A DNA stretch of 64,000 nt from Fertoeibacter niger (GCF_009380135.2 NZ_WHUT02000010.1:95112-159111), one strand, 5' to 3'; shown: positions 34,062 through 42,923, numbered from the stretch's first letter. Program-made: numbers and translations. Notes: generated from the sequence alone by a model not told the origin.

Positions 34062-35764
34062 GCAGCGTTCCTTTGCCGCTTGCGCAGCAGTTGAGCGACC
34101 AGCGTGGCCGCGATCGACAGGATCAGGATGACAAGCGTCACCGCATTGGCAAACTGGTGGAACCCGTCAGAGGCATAGCGATAAGACAGGACCGACAGAA
34201 CGGGCGTCGCCGGGGTGTAAAGCAGCACGACGATGGCCAGATCCCCGATGACGCTGACAAAGATCAACAGAACCCCTGCGATCTGCCCCGGCGCCGCCAG
34301 CGGCAAGGTGATCGACCAGAGACGGCGCAGAAATCCGGCACCGGTGATGCGGGCGGCCTCGTCGATCTCGCCCGAGATCTGGGCAACCGTCGCCCGTCCC
34401 GTCTGCACCGCGAAGGGCAGCATCGCAGCGGTCAGCGCAAGCGCCAGCAGCAAGGGCGTGCCATAAAGCGCGGGGAACGAGCCGATGGGCGCGCCGTAAA
34501 GGGCTATGTAGGCAGCACCAAATGCGATGCCGGGCAACAAAAGCGGCAAGAAAGACAACTGCGTCGCAGCGCCGGTCAGCAGTGGCAAGTGCCAGCGCGT
34601 TGTCGTCACCGCCACCACAAGGCCAACGGCATTCGCCGCAAGGGCCACTGAAATGCCCAGACCCATCGTCACGCCAAGAGCTGTCAGAAGTTGTGGATTG
34701 TGCAGGATACCGGCCAGCCCGCGCGCAAAGGCCGGGTCGGCTTCGCCGATCCAGTAATGCAGCGTCCAGTCGGAAAACAGCGCAGATGACATCGGCGCGA
34801 GGCTGGCTGCGGCCAACAGGATGATGGGCAGGATCGTCGTGACAAGGCAGATCAGAAGCGCCAGCGCACAAAGCGGCCAGCGGGCGCGGCCCAGTTCCAT
34901 CACCCGCCCGCGCCCACCCTTGCCGGTTATCGTGGCAAAGCTGCGCCGCCCCGCCAGCAGCCGGTTGCCCAGCCCCAGAAACACCGCCGAGACGGCAATC
35001 AGCAGGATGGCAAGGACATAGCCCCGCTCGGTCTGGCCGATTTCGATCATGCCGAACAACCGGGTGGACAGCGTCTGCATGCGCACCGGCAGGCCCAGCA
35101 GCGCAGGTGTGGCAAAGTTCGACACCGCCCCGGCAAAGGCCAGCGAAGCCCCGGCCAGCAGCGCAGGTGTGACGACTGGCAACACGATGCCGGTCACGAT
35201 GCGGCGACGTGAAGCGCCGGTCATCATGGCAGCGTCGATCAGGTCGCCGTTGACACTGGACAGGGCGGCCGAAATCACCGTGAAGGCAAGGGCATAGTAG
35301 TGCGCGATCAGCACGAGTATCACCGGCACGATTCCCCAGGCCAGCCAGTCAGGCACCGCGACGCCCAGCCCCTCAAGCATCCCCCCCGCGCCGCCGGTGC
35401 GCCCGTTGCTGAACATCGTGCCCCAGGCAAGGGCGGTGGCAAAACTGGGGATCATGAAGGGCAATGTGGCCATGAAGCCGATGCTGCGCCGGAAAGGCAC
35501 GTCGGTCATGGTGACAAGCCATGCCAGAAAGCCCCCGATCAGCAGGCAACCGGCCGCGACGGCAACCCCGATGGTCAGGGTTGTTGCCAGCGGGCGCCAC
35601 AAAAGGTTGCGCGACAAGCGGCTGGCCAGCACCTCGGCCCAGGCGGCACTGCCCAGAGTTTCACCAAGGATCGTTGCGAGCGGGGCAGCCACCAGCAGAC
35701 ACAGGACTGTCAGGACCGCGAGAGTGGGCCACAATCCGGGGTGGCGCAAAATGGGAGGCATCAT
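34058..35764 (-). CDS. FbpB/AfuB-type fused ABC permease
   Basis: This permease of about 568 residues carries two homologous halves of about six helices each, as in FbpB and AfuB. Two ATPase-docking EAA-like loops are visible: DLIDAAMMTGASRRRIV in the first half and GEIDEAARITGAGFLRRLW in the second. The start is placed at the double ATG near 35764, after the intercistronic hairpin. The upstream extension begins at TTG inside the hairpin and is unlikely. It sits between the binding-protein gene and the ATPase gene. Confidence 0.88.
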   Translation of the reverse strand: MMPPILRHPGLWPTLAVLTVLCLLVAAPLATILGETLGSAAWAEVLASRLSRNLLWRPLATTLTIGVAVAAGCLLIGGFLAWLVTMTDVPFRRSIGFMATLPFMIPSFATALAWGTMFSNGRTGGAGGMLEGLGVAVPDWLAWGIVPVILVLIAHYYALAFTVISAALSSVNGDLIDAAMMTGASRRRIVTGIVLPVVTPALLAGASLAFAGAVSNFATPALLGLPVRMQTLSTRLFGMIEIGQTERGYVLAILLIAVSAVFLGLGNRLLAGRRSFATITGKGGRGRVMELGRARWPLCALALLICLVTTILPIILLAAASLAPMSSALFSDWTLHYWIGEADPAFARGLAGILHNPQLLTALGVTMGLGISVALAANAVGLVVAVTTTRWHLPLLTGAATQLSFLPLLLPGIAFGAAYIALYGAPIGSFPALYGTPLLLALALTAAMLPFAVQTGRATVAQISGEIDEAARITGAGFLRRLWSITLPLAAPGQIAGVLLIFVSVIGDLAIVVLLYTPATPVLSVLSYRYASDGFHQFANAVTLVILILSIAATLVAQLLRKRQRNAA

Positions 35765-35778
35765 CGGCTCCGGGGCGG

Positions 35779-35804
35779 GCGGCAGGGCGCTGTCGCCCTG
35801 CCGC
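35779..35804 (-). terminator. Intercistronic stem-loop between binding-protein and permease genes
   Basis: GCGGCAGGGCG and CGCCCTGCCGC form a perfect 11-bp stem with a 4-base loop directly after the binding-protein stop. No T-run follows. It is placed like an mRNA-stabilising or partially terminating hairpin that gives excess binding protein over membrane subunits. Confidence 0.55.
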
Positions 35805-35810
35805 GGCAAG

Positions 35811-36926
35811 TCATTGCAGCGTGAGGATCAGGTCAGCCACCTCGGCGCGGATCGTGGCGGTTGTTTCGGCGTCGATGATCCAGCCGTTGAAGGCCTCCAG
35901 CGGGATGGCATCGGGGTGCGGGGCGATGTCCGAGCGGGTGGCCCAGTCGCCCGCGACATAGAACGGCGCAAAGCCCGCGCCGCCGGTGTCGCTGTCGTCG
36001 CCCATCAGGAAGTCGATGGCAAGCCGAGCCGCCGCCGGGTTCTGCGCCTTCGGGTTCACCGCCAGCAGCGCCGGAAAGACGATGCCATTGGCCGGAACAA
36101 CATCGTTCGCCACCTGCAGCGCCCAGCCTTCGTCCTCGTTGTCGCGCCGGTCGGAGTAGGAGGTAAAGCCGATCGGAGCCGCGTCCTGACCCAGCGCGCC
36201 GATAGCGGCGTTCACGTCGTCGGTTGACCCGACCAGCACCAGATCATTGGCAAAAAGGTTGGCGATGAACTGCTCGCCCGCGTTGGCCACGCCTTCGTCA
36301 AGGGTGATTGGCGATCCGAAAGCGGCCTCGTAGGCGGCCGCCATGGCGTCCGACTGCAGGACGATCTCGGTCATCAGGTCCAGGTAGTCGCCGCGCTGCA
36401 GCGGGTCCACCATGATGACGCGGCCGGTCCAGGCTTCGGTCGTCAGATCCCACAGGTTGTCGACCGGGGCGCCATCGGGATAGCTTTCCTCGTTATACAT
36501 CAGAACCTTGGTCGAAAGCCGCTGGGCCAGCAGGGGGCTGCGGAAACGCTCGTCCAGCACAGATTCCAGCCGGGCCGGCACATAGGGCGCGACCAGGCCC
36601 GCAGCCAGAAGGTCGGTCAACACAACCGGCGCGTCCGAGATGTAGATGACATCGGCACCGGCAAGACCGGCCTGGGCCTCACTGGTGATGCGGGCGATCT
36701 GTTCGGTCGAGGACATGTCGAAGCCGATCATGTCGATGCCGGGATAGGCCGCCTCGAACGCTTCCTCGACATTGCCGATGCGGCTGGTGAAGGAATAGAC
36801 GGTAACGCTGCCTTCGGCTTGCGCCAGCGGCAACAGGGCGGCGGCATCAAGTGCGTCGATGTTCTGGGCGGAAAGCGGCGCTGCAAGGGCCAGAAGGGCA
36901 AGGGCAGAGGTTAAGGAACGGCGCAT
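35811..36926 (-). CDS. Fe3+/AfuA-type periplasmic substrate-binding protein
   Basis: This 371-residue protein has a Sec signal (LTSALALLALAAPLSAQ, cleavage near residue 20). Its type II binding fold has SVTVYSFTSRIGNVEEAFEA, IDMIGFDMSSTEQIARITSE, and the hinge region VYISDAPVVLTDLLAAGLV. A ribosome site (GAGAGGATT) precedes the ATG. Family members bind ferric iron or, in AfuA, hexose and heptulose phosphates. The paired Tyr residues that bind iron in FbpA are not obvious in the C-terminal lobe. Together with the RpiR regulator and phosphatase, this favours an organic phosphate ligand. Confidence 0.82.
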   Translation of the reverse strand: MRRSLTSALALLALAAPLSAQNIDALDAAALLPLAQAEGSVTVYSFTSRIGNVEEAFEAAYPGIDMIGFDMSSTEQIARITSEAQAGLAGADVIYISDAPVVLTDLLAAGLVAPYVPARLESVLDERFRSPLLAQRLSTKVLMYNEESYPDGAPVDNLWDLTTEAWTGRVIMVDPLQRGDYLDLMTEIVLQSDAMAAAYEAAFGSPITLDEGVANAGEQFIANLFANDLVLVGSTDDVNAAIGALGQDAAPIGFTSYSDRRDNEDEGWALQVANDVVPANGIVFPALLAVNPKAQNPAAARLAIDFLMGDDSDTGGAGFAPFYVAGDWATRSDIAPHPDAIPLEAFNGWIIDAETTATIRAEVADLILTLQ

Positions 36927-36971
36927 CGGCGAATCCTCTCGGGTTGAAGTTACCCTGCCTTTGTAGGGCAA

Positions 36972-37009
36972 ACTTGCAACAGAAATGTGACTTGCAAGAA
37001 AACTTGCAA
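36972..37009. repeat. Three ACTTGCAA repeats, candidate RpiR operator
   Basis: ACTTGCAA occurs at 36972-36979, 36990-36997 and 37002-37009, between the RpiR gene stop and the binding-protein start. The middle copy continues as the palindrome CTTGCAAG. The cluster is 46-83 bases upstream of the first transporter gene, which suits a repressor or activator site for the adjacent RpiR-family protein. Confidence 0.55.
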
Positions 37010-37039
37010 ACGGTGGGGATGCGCCGGCGTTTCGACCTC

Positions 37040-37894
37040 TCAATCGAACCTGTCGATGAGAGTGCCCAGTCGGGACAGAACCGACAGCGCAGAACCGCCA
37101 TGGCGCACGCCAAGGGCCAGGATCAGGGCGTTGCAGATCAGCATCGGCACGGTCAGCGACTGGAAACCGCCCTCGTTCCCCCCGCGCGGAGCCGTCAGCA
37201 GCAGGTCGGGCGCGGGGTTCAGCGCCGGACCCAGCGTGTCGGAAATGGCCAGCGTCGCGGCACCCACCTCACGCGCCACTCCGACAAGCGGCGCGAAGGA
37301 TCGCGGCTGCCGACGAAAGGCAAACAGGACAATGGTATCGCCAGCGCCGATGGCCAGCGCCTGTTCCGCCAGGTCACGCGCGCTGCCGGTCAACATCACC
37401 GGCTGGCCACCCATCCGCCGCAAACGGCGCGCAAACATTTCGGCCAAGACTGTCGCATTTCCCTGAGCGAACAGGAAAAGCCGGGGCCGGTCGATCAGTT
37501 CTGCGGCCCGGATGACCATCTCTTCGTTCAGGTAATCCGATATCGCGGCAAGGGCCGCCGTTTCAACGGCGATCAACCCGCCCAGCAGCTTGCCGCCACT
37601 GGCTTGCAGCGTCTCAAGCAGCCGCTCGGCTGGGTCGGTCGTGTCGAGAAATTCCCGGCGAAGCTGATCGCGAAAGGCGCCATAGCTTTCAAACCCCAAC
37701 TTTCGGGCAAAGCGCGAGGTGCTTGCCTCATGCGCCCCGGCCCGTGCGGCGAAGTCGGCCGAGGTTCCCAAGGCGACGATCCGGGGCGCCTCGACCAGCG
37801 CCGTCACCAGTCGCGACTCGGTCGGGGTCAACTGACCGGACAGTTCCTGTATCCGCGCAACAATGCTATGCATCACGCTGCCAACCGCCGGCAT
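37040..37894 (-). CDS. RpiR/MurR-family regulator with SIS domain
   Basis: This 284-residue regulator has an N-terminal RpiR helix-turn-helix (LTPTESRLVTALVEAPRIV; RAGAHEASTSRFARKLGF). A C-terminal SIS sugar-phosphate-binding domain follows (LFLFAQGNATVLAEMFARRL; IVLFAFRRQPRSFAPLVGVA; TLAISDTLGPAL). SIS effectors are phosphorylated sugars. It lies upstream of and in the same direction as the ABC operon, with repeated ACTTGCAA motifs in between. The start may be 37894 or the ATG at 37873; neither has a strong ribosome site. Confidence 0.87.
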   Translation of the reverse strand: MPAVGSVMHSIVARIQELSGQLTPTESRLVTALVEAPRIVALGTSADFAARAGAHEASTSRFARKLGFESYGAFRDQLRREFLDTTDPAERLLETLQASGGKLLGGLIAVETAALAAISDYLNEEMVIRAAELIDRPRLFLFAQGNATVLAEMFARRLRRMGGQPVMLTGSARDLAEQALAIGAGDTIVLFAFRRQPRSFAPLVGVAREVGAATLAISDTLGPALNPAPDLLLTAPRGGNEGGFQSLTVPMLICNALILALGVRHGGSALSVLSRLGTLIDRFD

Positions 37895-38659
37895 TCCATG
37901 ACCATGCCGTGATGCGCGCCGCCGAAAGCGTCACCGGCGCAGCGCCCTCGCAGGGTCAGAACCAAGCATGGCAAAGTGTAGCAATGAGGCATTTCCAAGC
38001 GGGTATTTGCCCTACGTCGGGGGTGAAACTGGCCGCAGGGCCGGTGCGATGATGGCGGAGACCCGGTGGCTTGTCCATCCTTCGCAACTTTGCCGCAGCA
38101 CGGTTGCCCTTCGGCCCGAAATCGTCCGTCGCCGCGCGTGACGATTCGTGCGACGGGGGCAACATGTTCGAGGCAGGCCTGCAAAGCCGTTGCCAAAGGT
38201 TCCCGCAGGTGACGCCGGATCAGACGACCCTCACGGCCGGGCACCTTCATCTTGGTGTCCCGGAATGCCGTTTTTCGCCGATCAGACCGGCAAGGCCGTT
38301 CCCGATGCCAAAGCTGCACCGGTCGCGTTGCGTGACTTCACCTGAACCTTGATGCTGATTTCCCGGCGCATCCTGTTTTCTCTGCCAGGGCTGGCGGCGG
38401 GCAAAGCCCGCTTCGGCCAGCACAAATGCGCCGGGGAATTGCGCGGCCCCGCGCGACCTTGGATGTTCAAAAAGGAACCTGCCGGGACTGCATACATGTT
38501 CCGACCGGTTTTGCAGCACTGGCGTGACAGTCTTTTGCGCATGGCTGTCACAAGGTTAAGGCCGCAATCCTGCGTCAAACCTGCATGCGAAAGCCCGGGC
38601 ACGGGTTTTCCCATGGTCGATGCGCAGACAGGGGCGACATGGCTTGTTGGCGCAGAAGG
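37895..38659. other. Long intergenic region between RpiR and subtilase genes
   Basis: These 765 bases contain several short open frames but none with a recognisable domain, good ribosome site or plausible composition. I saw no tRNA, insertion sequence, or clear terminator. It may be the decayed remains of a gene, but no family could be identified. Confidence 0.45.
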
Positions 38660-40039
38660 CTAGCGGCCGCAACTCGACGTCGCTTGTATCAATCCATGGC
38701 CATAGACCGCGTCGCGCCCTGGTTCGCCCAGGTCACGTGCATCGGCAGCCAGCTGCATCGCAACTTCTGACGCAGAAAGCTCGGGCCTGCCAGCAAGCAT
38801 CAGCGCGGCGGCGGCTGTAACGAAGGGTGCGGCAAACGAAGTGCCGGTCTTGGGCCGCGCGCCGCTGACCGAGGCTGCCGTCCACACATCAACCCCGGGG
38901 GCGGCGAAATCGAGGTGGGGCCCGCGACCCGCGCGCCGGTAAACGTTGCCTGTGCGGTCAACTGCCGTCACCGCGATGACCGAGGGATATGCGGCAGGGA
39001 ATGCCGGTTCGGCACTGGGCCCGGCATTGCCACTCGCGGCCACAACGATGACATCACGCGCGGAAACGGCGTCGATCGCACGCTCCAGCACCGTGTTCGC
39101 AGGGCCTGCGAGGCTCATGTTGAGAATCCGGACATTTCGGGCGGCCAGAAAGTCAATCGCGGCGGCAAGGGTGAAAACATCCGCCCGCTCGTCCCCGTTG
39201 CTGGAGTGAAAGGCATCGACCGCGATCACGCGGGCATTGGGCAAAAGACCCGGCGACCGGCTTGCCGGATCACCGATCAAAATTGCCAGGACGGCCGTTC
39301 CATGAACAGCCCGCGACGGATCATAGTCAGCGGGCGTCATGCGATGCAGGGCAAGACGCGCCGACGCGAATGCGGGATGGACAGGATTGATACCGGTGTC
39401 GATGACTCCGATCACCACATCCCCGCCGCAGGTGGATGCCGACGCCGACGTGATCCAGCCGATCAGGTTCTGAGAGGCGCAGTGCGGCCCTTCGCAGACA
39501 GCAGGGTCAGGGGATTGTTCCGTCCGATAGAAATGGTTGAAATCGGCATCTGCCCCCGATGGCAGGGCGCGCACCTCATTCCGGGCAGCTTCCAGTGTCG
39601 TATCGGCAGGTATGGCAAGGCGCCGGGAGATGCCGCCAATCTCGGGCAAGGATCGTTCTTCGGTAACGCTGTAGCCACGCGCCAGCAAAACCGCCAGGTC
39701 GACGTTGGACAAATTCAACGCAACGATTTCGCCGGGCGCCATGACCGACAGTTCAACAGGGGCCAGAGCGCGGGTAGGCGAACGCGGCCGCGCCGCGCCG
39801 GCATTGCCCGGTGTTCTGCCAGTCGGACGAATGCCGCCGTCATCGTCATCGTCTCCCGCGTCACGACCTTGACCATCGCCGTCATCGTCATCGTCGTCGC
39901 CACTGTCGTCACTGCCGCCATCGTCGTCACTGTCATCCTGTGCCCAGGCGGCATCGATTGGCCACAGCGCCGCACCCGCCGAAGCAAGCGCCACGCAGAT
40001 CAACACAAGAATTGCGCGAAAGGAAAGATAAGGGGGCAT
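38660..40039 (-). CDS. Secreted subtilisin-family serine peptidase (S8) with Asp-rich N-terminal tract
   Basis: This 459-residue exported subtilase has a signal peptide (about residues 1-33, ending DAAWAQ). An Asp-rich tract follows (about 35-69, mostly Asp/Gly/Ser), then a linker and propeptide-like region to about 200, and the catalytic domain. The triad is Asp214 in VIGVIDTGINP, His246 in AVHGTAVLAIL and Ser401 in TGTSFAAPFV. The oxyanion Asn is in VVAASGNAG. It diverges from an ECF sigma factor gene, with a variant of the module's shared promoter motif between them. The open frame extends into the sigma gene; the ATG at 40037-40039 gives the signal peptide. Confidence 0.9.
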   Translation of the reverse strand: MPPYLSFRAILVLICVALASAGAALWPIDAAWAQDDSDDDGGSDDSGDDDDDDGDGQGRDAGDDDDDGGIRPTGRTPGNAGAARPRSPTRALAPVELSVMAPGEIVALNLSNVDLAVLLARGYSVTEERSLPEIGGISRRLAIPADTTLEAARNEVRALPSGADADFNHFYRTEQSPDPAVCEGPHCASQNLIGWITSASASTCGGDVVIGVIDTGINPVHPAFASARLALHRMTPADYDPSRAVHGTAVLAILIGDPASRSPGLLPNARVIAVDAFHSSNGDERADVFTLAAAIDFLAARNVRILNMSLAGPANTVLERAIDAVSARDVIVVAASGNAGPSAEPAFPAAYPSVIAVTAVDRTGNVYRRAGRGPHLDFAAPGVDVWTAASVSGARPKTGTSFAAPFVTAAAALMLAGRPELSASEVAMQLAADARDLGEPGRDAVYGHGLIQATSSCGR

Positions 40040-40094
40040 GTTGTCGTCCTGTCCAGGCGTGATGGCGGTGGGGGATCCCCGCACGCACTCCACG

Positions 40095-40122
40095 CATACG
40101 GCCAAAGGCTGCAATATATTCC
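40095..40122 (-). promoter_or_regulatory. Variant ECF-type promoter candidate for the subtilase gene
   Basis: On the minus strand GGAATA (40117-40122) is followed after 16 bases by CGTATG (40095-40100), about 56 bases before the subtilase start. Four other sites in this module share GGAATA-15 nt-CGTTNT; this one is one base longer with a less perfect -10. It may be a weaker member. Confidence 0.45.
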
Positions 40123-40157
40123 TTGACCACGCAACACAGGCCGCCAATGAAGGCGCC

Positions 40158-40649
40158 ATGAAGGATTCATTCAGCAAAGATTTGATCGCCCTGCTGCCGA
40201 ACCTGCGACGGTTCGCGCTGTCGCTGTGCCGCCGCCCGGATCTTGCCGATGATCTGGTGCAGATCACTGCGGAGCGCGCCTTTGCCGCGCGGGATCGGTT
40301 CGATCCGGCGACGCGGCTTGATGCCTGGCTGTTCCGCATCCTGCGCAACGCCTGGATTGACCATGTTCGCCGGGTGAAAACGCAAGGCACAACCGTGGAC
40401 ATCGCCGATACGCCAGACGCGGCGGTTGTGGACGGTGTGCGCAACGTCGAGGCCCTGTTGATGCTGCGGCAGACCGAGGCCGCAATGGCCGAACTGCCCG
40501 AAGATCAGCGCGAAGTTCTGGTGCTGGTCTGTGTCGAAGACCTCAGCTACCGCGAAGCCGCCGAAGTGATCGGCGTGCCCATCGGCACGGTGATGAGCCG
40601 CCTGTCGCGCGGGCGGCTCGCGCTTGCCGGAAAAATGGGAATAAAATGA
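40158..40649 (+). CDS. ECF-type RNA polymerase sigma factor
   Basis: This 163-residue sigma factor has region 2 (LLPNLRRFALSLCRRPDLAD; LVQITAERAFAARDRFDPA; LDAWLFRILRNAWIDHVRR) and region 4 (ELPEDQREVLVLVCVEDLSY; EAAEVIGVPIGTVMSRLSR). It lacks regions 1 and 3, as ECF factors do. The ATG at 40158 was chosen because region 2 follows directly. The anti-sigma gene lies 45 bases downstream. Upstream I see no copy of the motif that precedes the anti-sigma and the other genes, so its own promoter may be different. Confidence 0.92.
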   Translation: MKDSFSKDLIALLPNLRRFALSLCRRPDLADDLVQITAERAFAARDRFDPATRLDAWLFRILRNAWIDHVRRVKTQGTTVDIADTPDAAVVDGVRNVEALLMLRQTEAAMAELPEDQREVLVLVCVEDLSYREAAEVIGVPIGTVMSRLSRGRLALAGKMGIK

Positions 40650-40664
40650 CACACGGCACGTTCT
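40638..40664 (+). promoter_or_regulatory. ECF-type promoter candidate for the anti-sigma gene
   Basis: GGAATA (40638-40643), 15 bases, CGTTCT (40659-40664). It overlaps the last codons of the sigma gene and lies 30 bases before the preferred anti-sigma start. It is an exact-spacing match to three other sites in the module. The form resembles the GGAAC-16/17-CGTT promoters of alphaproteobacterial ECF factors. Confidence 0.65.
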
Positions 40665-40694
40665 ACCCTCAACATGTCGGGAAAGGTGGTCAGG

Positions 40695-41438
40695 ATGGCG
40701 ATTACAGATGAAATCCTCATGGCCTATGCTGACGGTGAAATGTCGGATGCAGAGGCTGCCGAAGTAGAACGTGCCATCGCGGCCGATGCAGAGCTGGCAG
40801 CCAAGGTTGCGCTTTTCAGGAAAGGTCGCATGGCGCTGGCAGGTGCATTGGGCGCGCCTGCGCCCGTTCCGGCCGCGCTGATGTCGCGGGTGCAGGAAAT
40901 GGCCGACGCCATGCGCCCGGATACGCCCGTTGGCACCAGCAATGTGATCGACCTTTCAACGCGCCGGAAAAGCGTCCCGTTCTGGCAAGTGCCGCTCGCG
41001 GCAAGTGTCGCACTGGCTGTGGGGCTTTCAACCGCGCTTTTCCTTGGTGCCGAAAGGGGTGGTCAGGATGGGCTGCTGGTTGCCCGGCAAAGCGATCCCG
41101 AGGTCATCAATGCGCTGAACGCGGTGGGGTCGGGCACATCTGTCGATATCAGGTCCGGTGCGCAGTTCACCCTGATCGCAACATTCCGCGATGCGAATGG
41201 CCACCTTTGCCGCGAGTTCGAACGTGAACAGATGAGCGGCGCTTCGGTTGTGGCGGTGGCGTGCCGGGCCGATGCGCAATGGGAGGTGCGGTTTGCGGTC
41301 GCCGTGGCTGCGGCGGATGACACGGCGTATGCCCCGGCCTCGTCATTGGAAACGCTGGATGCCTGGCTTTCCGCAACCGGGGCCGCGGCGCCGATGTCGC
41401 AAGAGGAAGAACGCGCGGCGCTGGACAGCCTTCGCTGA
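40695..41438 (+). CDS. Membrane-anchored anti-sigma factor
   Basis: This protein of about 247 residues begins MAITDEILMAYADGEMSDAE, the usual opening of anti-sigma domains in this ECF class. One membrane segment lies at about residues 100-119 (WQVPLAASVALAVGLSTALFL), followed by a periplasmic domain of about 125 residues. It has no zinc-finger His-X3-Cys-X2-Cys motif. The ATG at 40695 follows AAAGGTGG, whereas the earlier ATG at 40674 would leave almost no leader after the predicted promoter. It should hold the ECF sigma factor inactive until an envelope signal arrives. Confidence 0.87.
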   Translation: MAITDEILMAYADGEMSDAEAAEVERAIAADAELAAKVALFRKGRMALAGALGAPAPVPAALMSRVQEMADAMRPDTPVGTSNVIDLSTRRKSVPFWQVPLAASVALAVGLSTALFLGAERGGQDGLLVARQSDPEVINALNAVGSGTSVDIRSGAQFTLIATFRDANGHLCREFEREQMSGASVVAVACRADAQWEVRFAVAVAAADDTAYAPASSLETLDAWLSATGAAAPMSQEEERAALDSLR

Positions 41439-41460
41439 CCGGCAGCGCTGGTTGCGCCGG

Positions 41461-42894
41461 TCAGCTGCCGTCGCCGGGCGTTGTGCGCGCACCCGGCTTA
41501 AGGCGGTTGTCCGCAACACCCCACACCGGTTCACGCAGCGGCATCACCCAGGGATCGGGGCCCAGCCGGTTGAGAGTGACCGAAGTCAGGTCTACCTCGG
41601 GGTTGATGAACGGTTGCATCGGCCGCCCGTTCAGCGATTTCCAGATGTCGGCATACACCGCCACGTCGCGGTAGCCCGCATCGGTCCAACGGGATTTCAG
41701 ATAGCCGGCGAACTGGTGGATCATGTCCGGTCGCACAAGCATCTTTCCTACCTGGCGGTCGGTCAGATGGCGTGCCGGATCCACCGTGTATTCCTGGCCA
41801 TCCGCAACCACGCGGAACGCGCCGTCAGCCTGGCGATCATAGATCCGCATGCGCCATGAAAAGCGGTGGCCGTCGCCGGTCCAGCGCACCTCGCCCGGAA
41901 TCAGCCCCGCCCGCAGCGGAAGCGCGATCTGGATGGCAATCCAGACCACGAGGCCGATCATCACGCCGCGCGGCAAGGTTCCTGCCGCAACCCGCGTGGT
42001 CGGTCCGTGGGCGACCAGCGTCCCGAAGGGCGCGACAAGCCGTTGCGCCAATTGACGGGGCCAGTCCGGGTCAAAGAAGATCGTCGTGGCCGCGATGGTC
42101 AGCCACGGAAAGATGCCGATGTTGAAGAACACCGCGTTCGCCATGTGGAACGCGCAATAGATCACGAACGTCGGCAAGCGGGTCTTGCGCCAAAGCAGCA
42201 AAGGCGCGCCCAGAACATGCAGCGCGACCGTCGTCCAGGTTCCGGCGATGATGACCCAGTCATAGTGAAACAGAAAGCCAAAGGGAAACGCATCGGACTG
42301 GTCCCGCAGCCACAGGCCAAGCGGCTCGCCGGCCAGCCAGTCGGGTGTGATCTTCACCAGCCCGGCAAAGACCAGCATGATTTCCATCTGCGCGCGCAGG
42401 ATGAAGACCGCCGCATAGGGCACCTGATCAGACGCGACACCCCGCCGCCAGCGCGCATCCAGCGACAGGGCGCGATGCGCAGGCAGAAAGCACATCAGGA
42501 CAAGAAACAGCAGAACCAGATAAAAGTGATTCAGGTACTCGGCCTTGTCGAGCAGGAAGAAGTAGGCAAAGCTCATGGTCAGTATCACGATTGAGACGCG
42601 ATAGAACAACCCCAGCATCACACACAGGGCCGACAGGCCGACCACACACCAGGCAAGGTGTATCCAGGGCTCGGGCAGTGGCGTGACCCAGCCTAACCCG
42701 CTGAAGGAAAAATTGAATTCAGGTTCAACGAAATAGCGATGGATACGGTCATACTGGATGAACCGCCAACAGTCCCATACCAGCATCGCGCCAAGGCCGA
42801 TCCGAAAGGCGGCCAGCGACAGGCTGGAAACCGGCCGCGACAGCATGTCCGCAAGGGCCGTTCGTGACAGGGGCGTCGTGATGTTCGGCTGCAC
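41461..42894 (-). CDS. HTTM-domain membrane protein (vitamin K carboxylase-like fold)
   Basis: This 477-residue protein has an N-terminal horizontally-transferred transmembrane (HTTM) domain. Its helices begin near LAAFRIGLGAMLVWDCWRF and a conserved stretch reads FLLDKAEYLNHFYLVLLFLV. A hydrophilic C-terminal domain of about 130 residues follows (RWTGDGHRFSWRMRIYDR). HTTM domains resemble vitamin K-dependent gamma-glutamyl carboxylase, which acts on Glu residues. The GTG start (42892-42894) is chosen because GGAGG precedes it by 7 bases, and it gives a 34-base leader from the bidirectional promoter. It diverges from a DCC-family gene; HTTM and DCC proteins often occur together. Confidence 0.85.
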   Translation of the reverse strand: MQPNITTPLSRTALADMLSRPVSSLSLAAFRIGLGAMLVWDCWRFIQYDRIHRYFVEPEFNFSFSGLGWVTPLPEPWIHLAWCVVGLSALCVMLGLFYRVSIVILTMSFAYFFLLDKAEYLNHFYLVLLFLVLMCFLPAHRALSLDARWRRGVASDQVPYAAVFILRAQMEIMLVFAGLVKITPDWLAGEPLGLWLRDQSDAFPFGFLFHYDWVIIAGTWTTVALHVLGAPLLLWRKTRLPTFVIYCAFHMANAVFFNIGIFPWLTIAATTIFFDPDWPRQLAQRLVAPFGTLVAHGPTTRVAAGTLPRGVMIGLVVWIAIQIALPLRAGLIPGEVRWTGDGHRFSWRMRIYDRQADGAFRVVADGQEYTVDPARHLTDRQVGKMLVRPDMIHQFAGYLKSRWTDAGYRDVAVYADIWKSLNGRPMQPFINPEVDLTSVTLNRLGPDPWVMPLREPVWGVADNRLKPGARTTPGDGS

Positions 42895-42923
42895 CGCAAA
42901 TCCTCCGGTTGAATCATTGTGCA

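Noticed and set aside
37895..38659. Several 60-150 codon frames in the gap before the subtilase gene
   Set aside because: They overlap each other on both strands, are rich in Arg/Pro/Cys, and show no domain, as expected of non-coding GC-rich DNA.
40040..40157. Autoregulatory copy of the GGAATA-N15-CGTTNT motif upstream of the sigma gene itself
   Set aside because: I searched the plus strand here and found no GGAAT; only the minus-strand variant for the subtilase is present.
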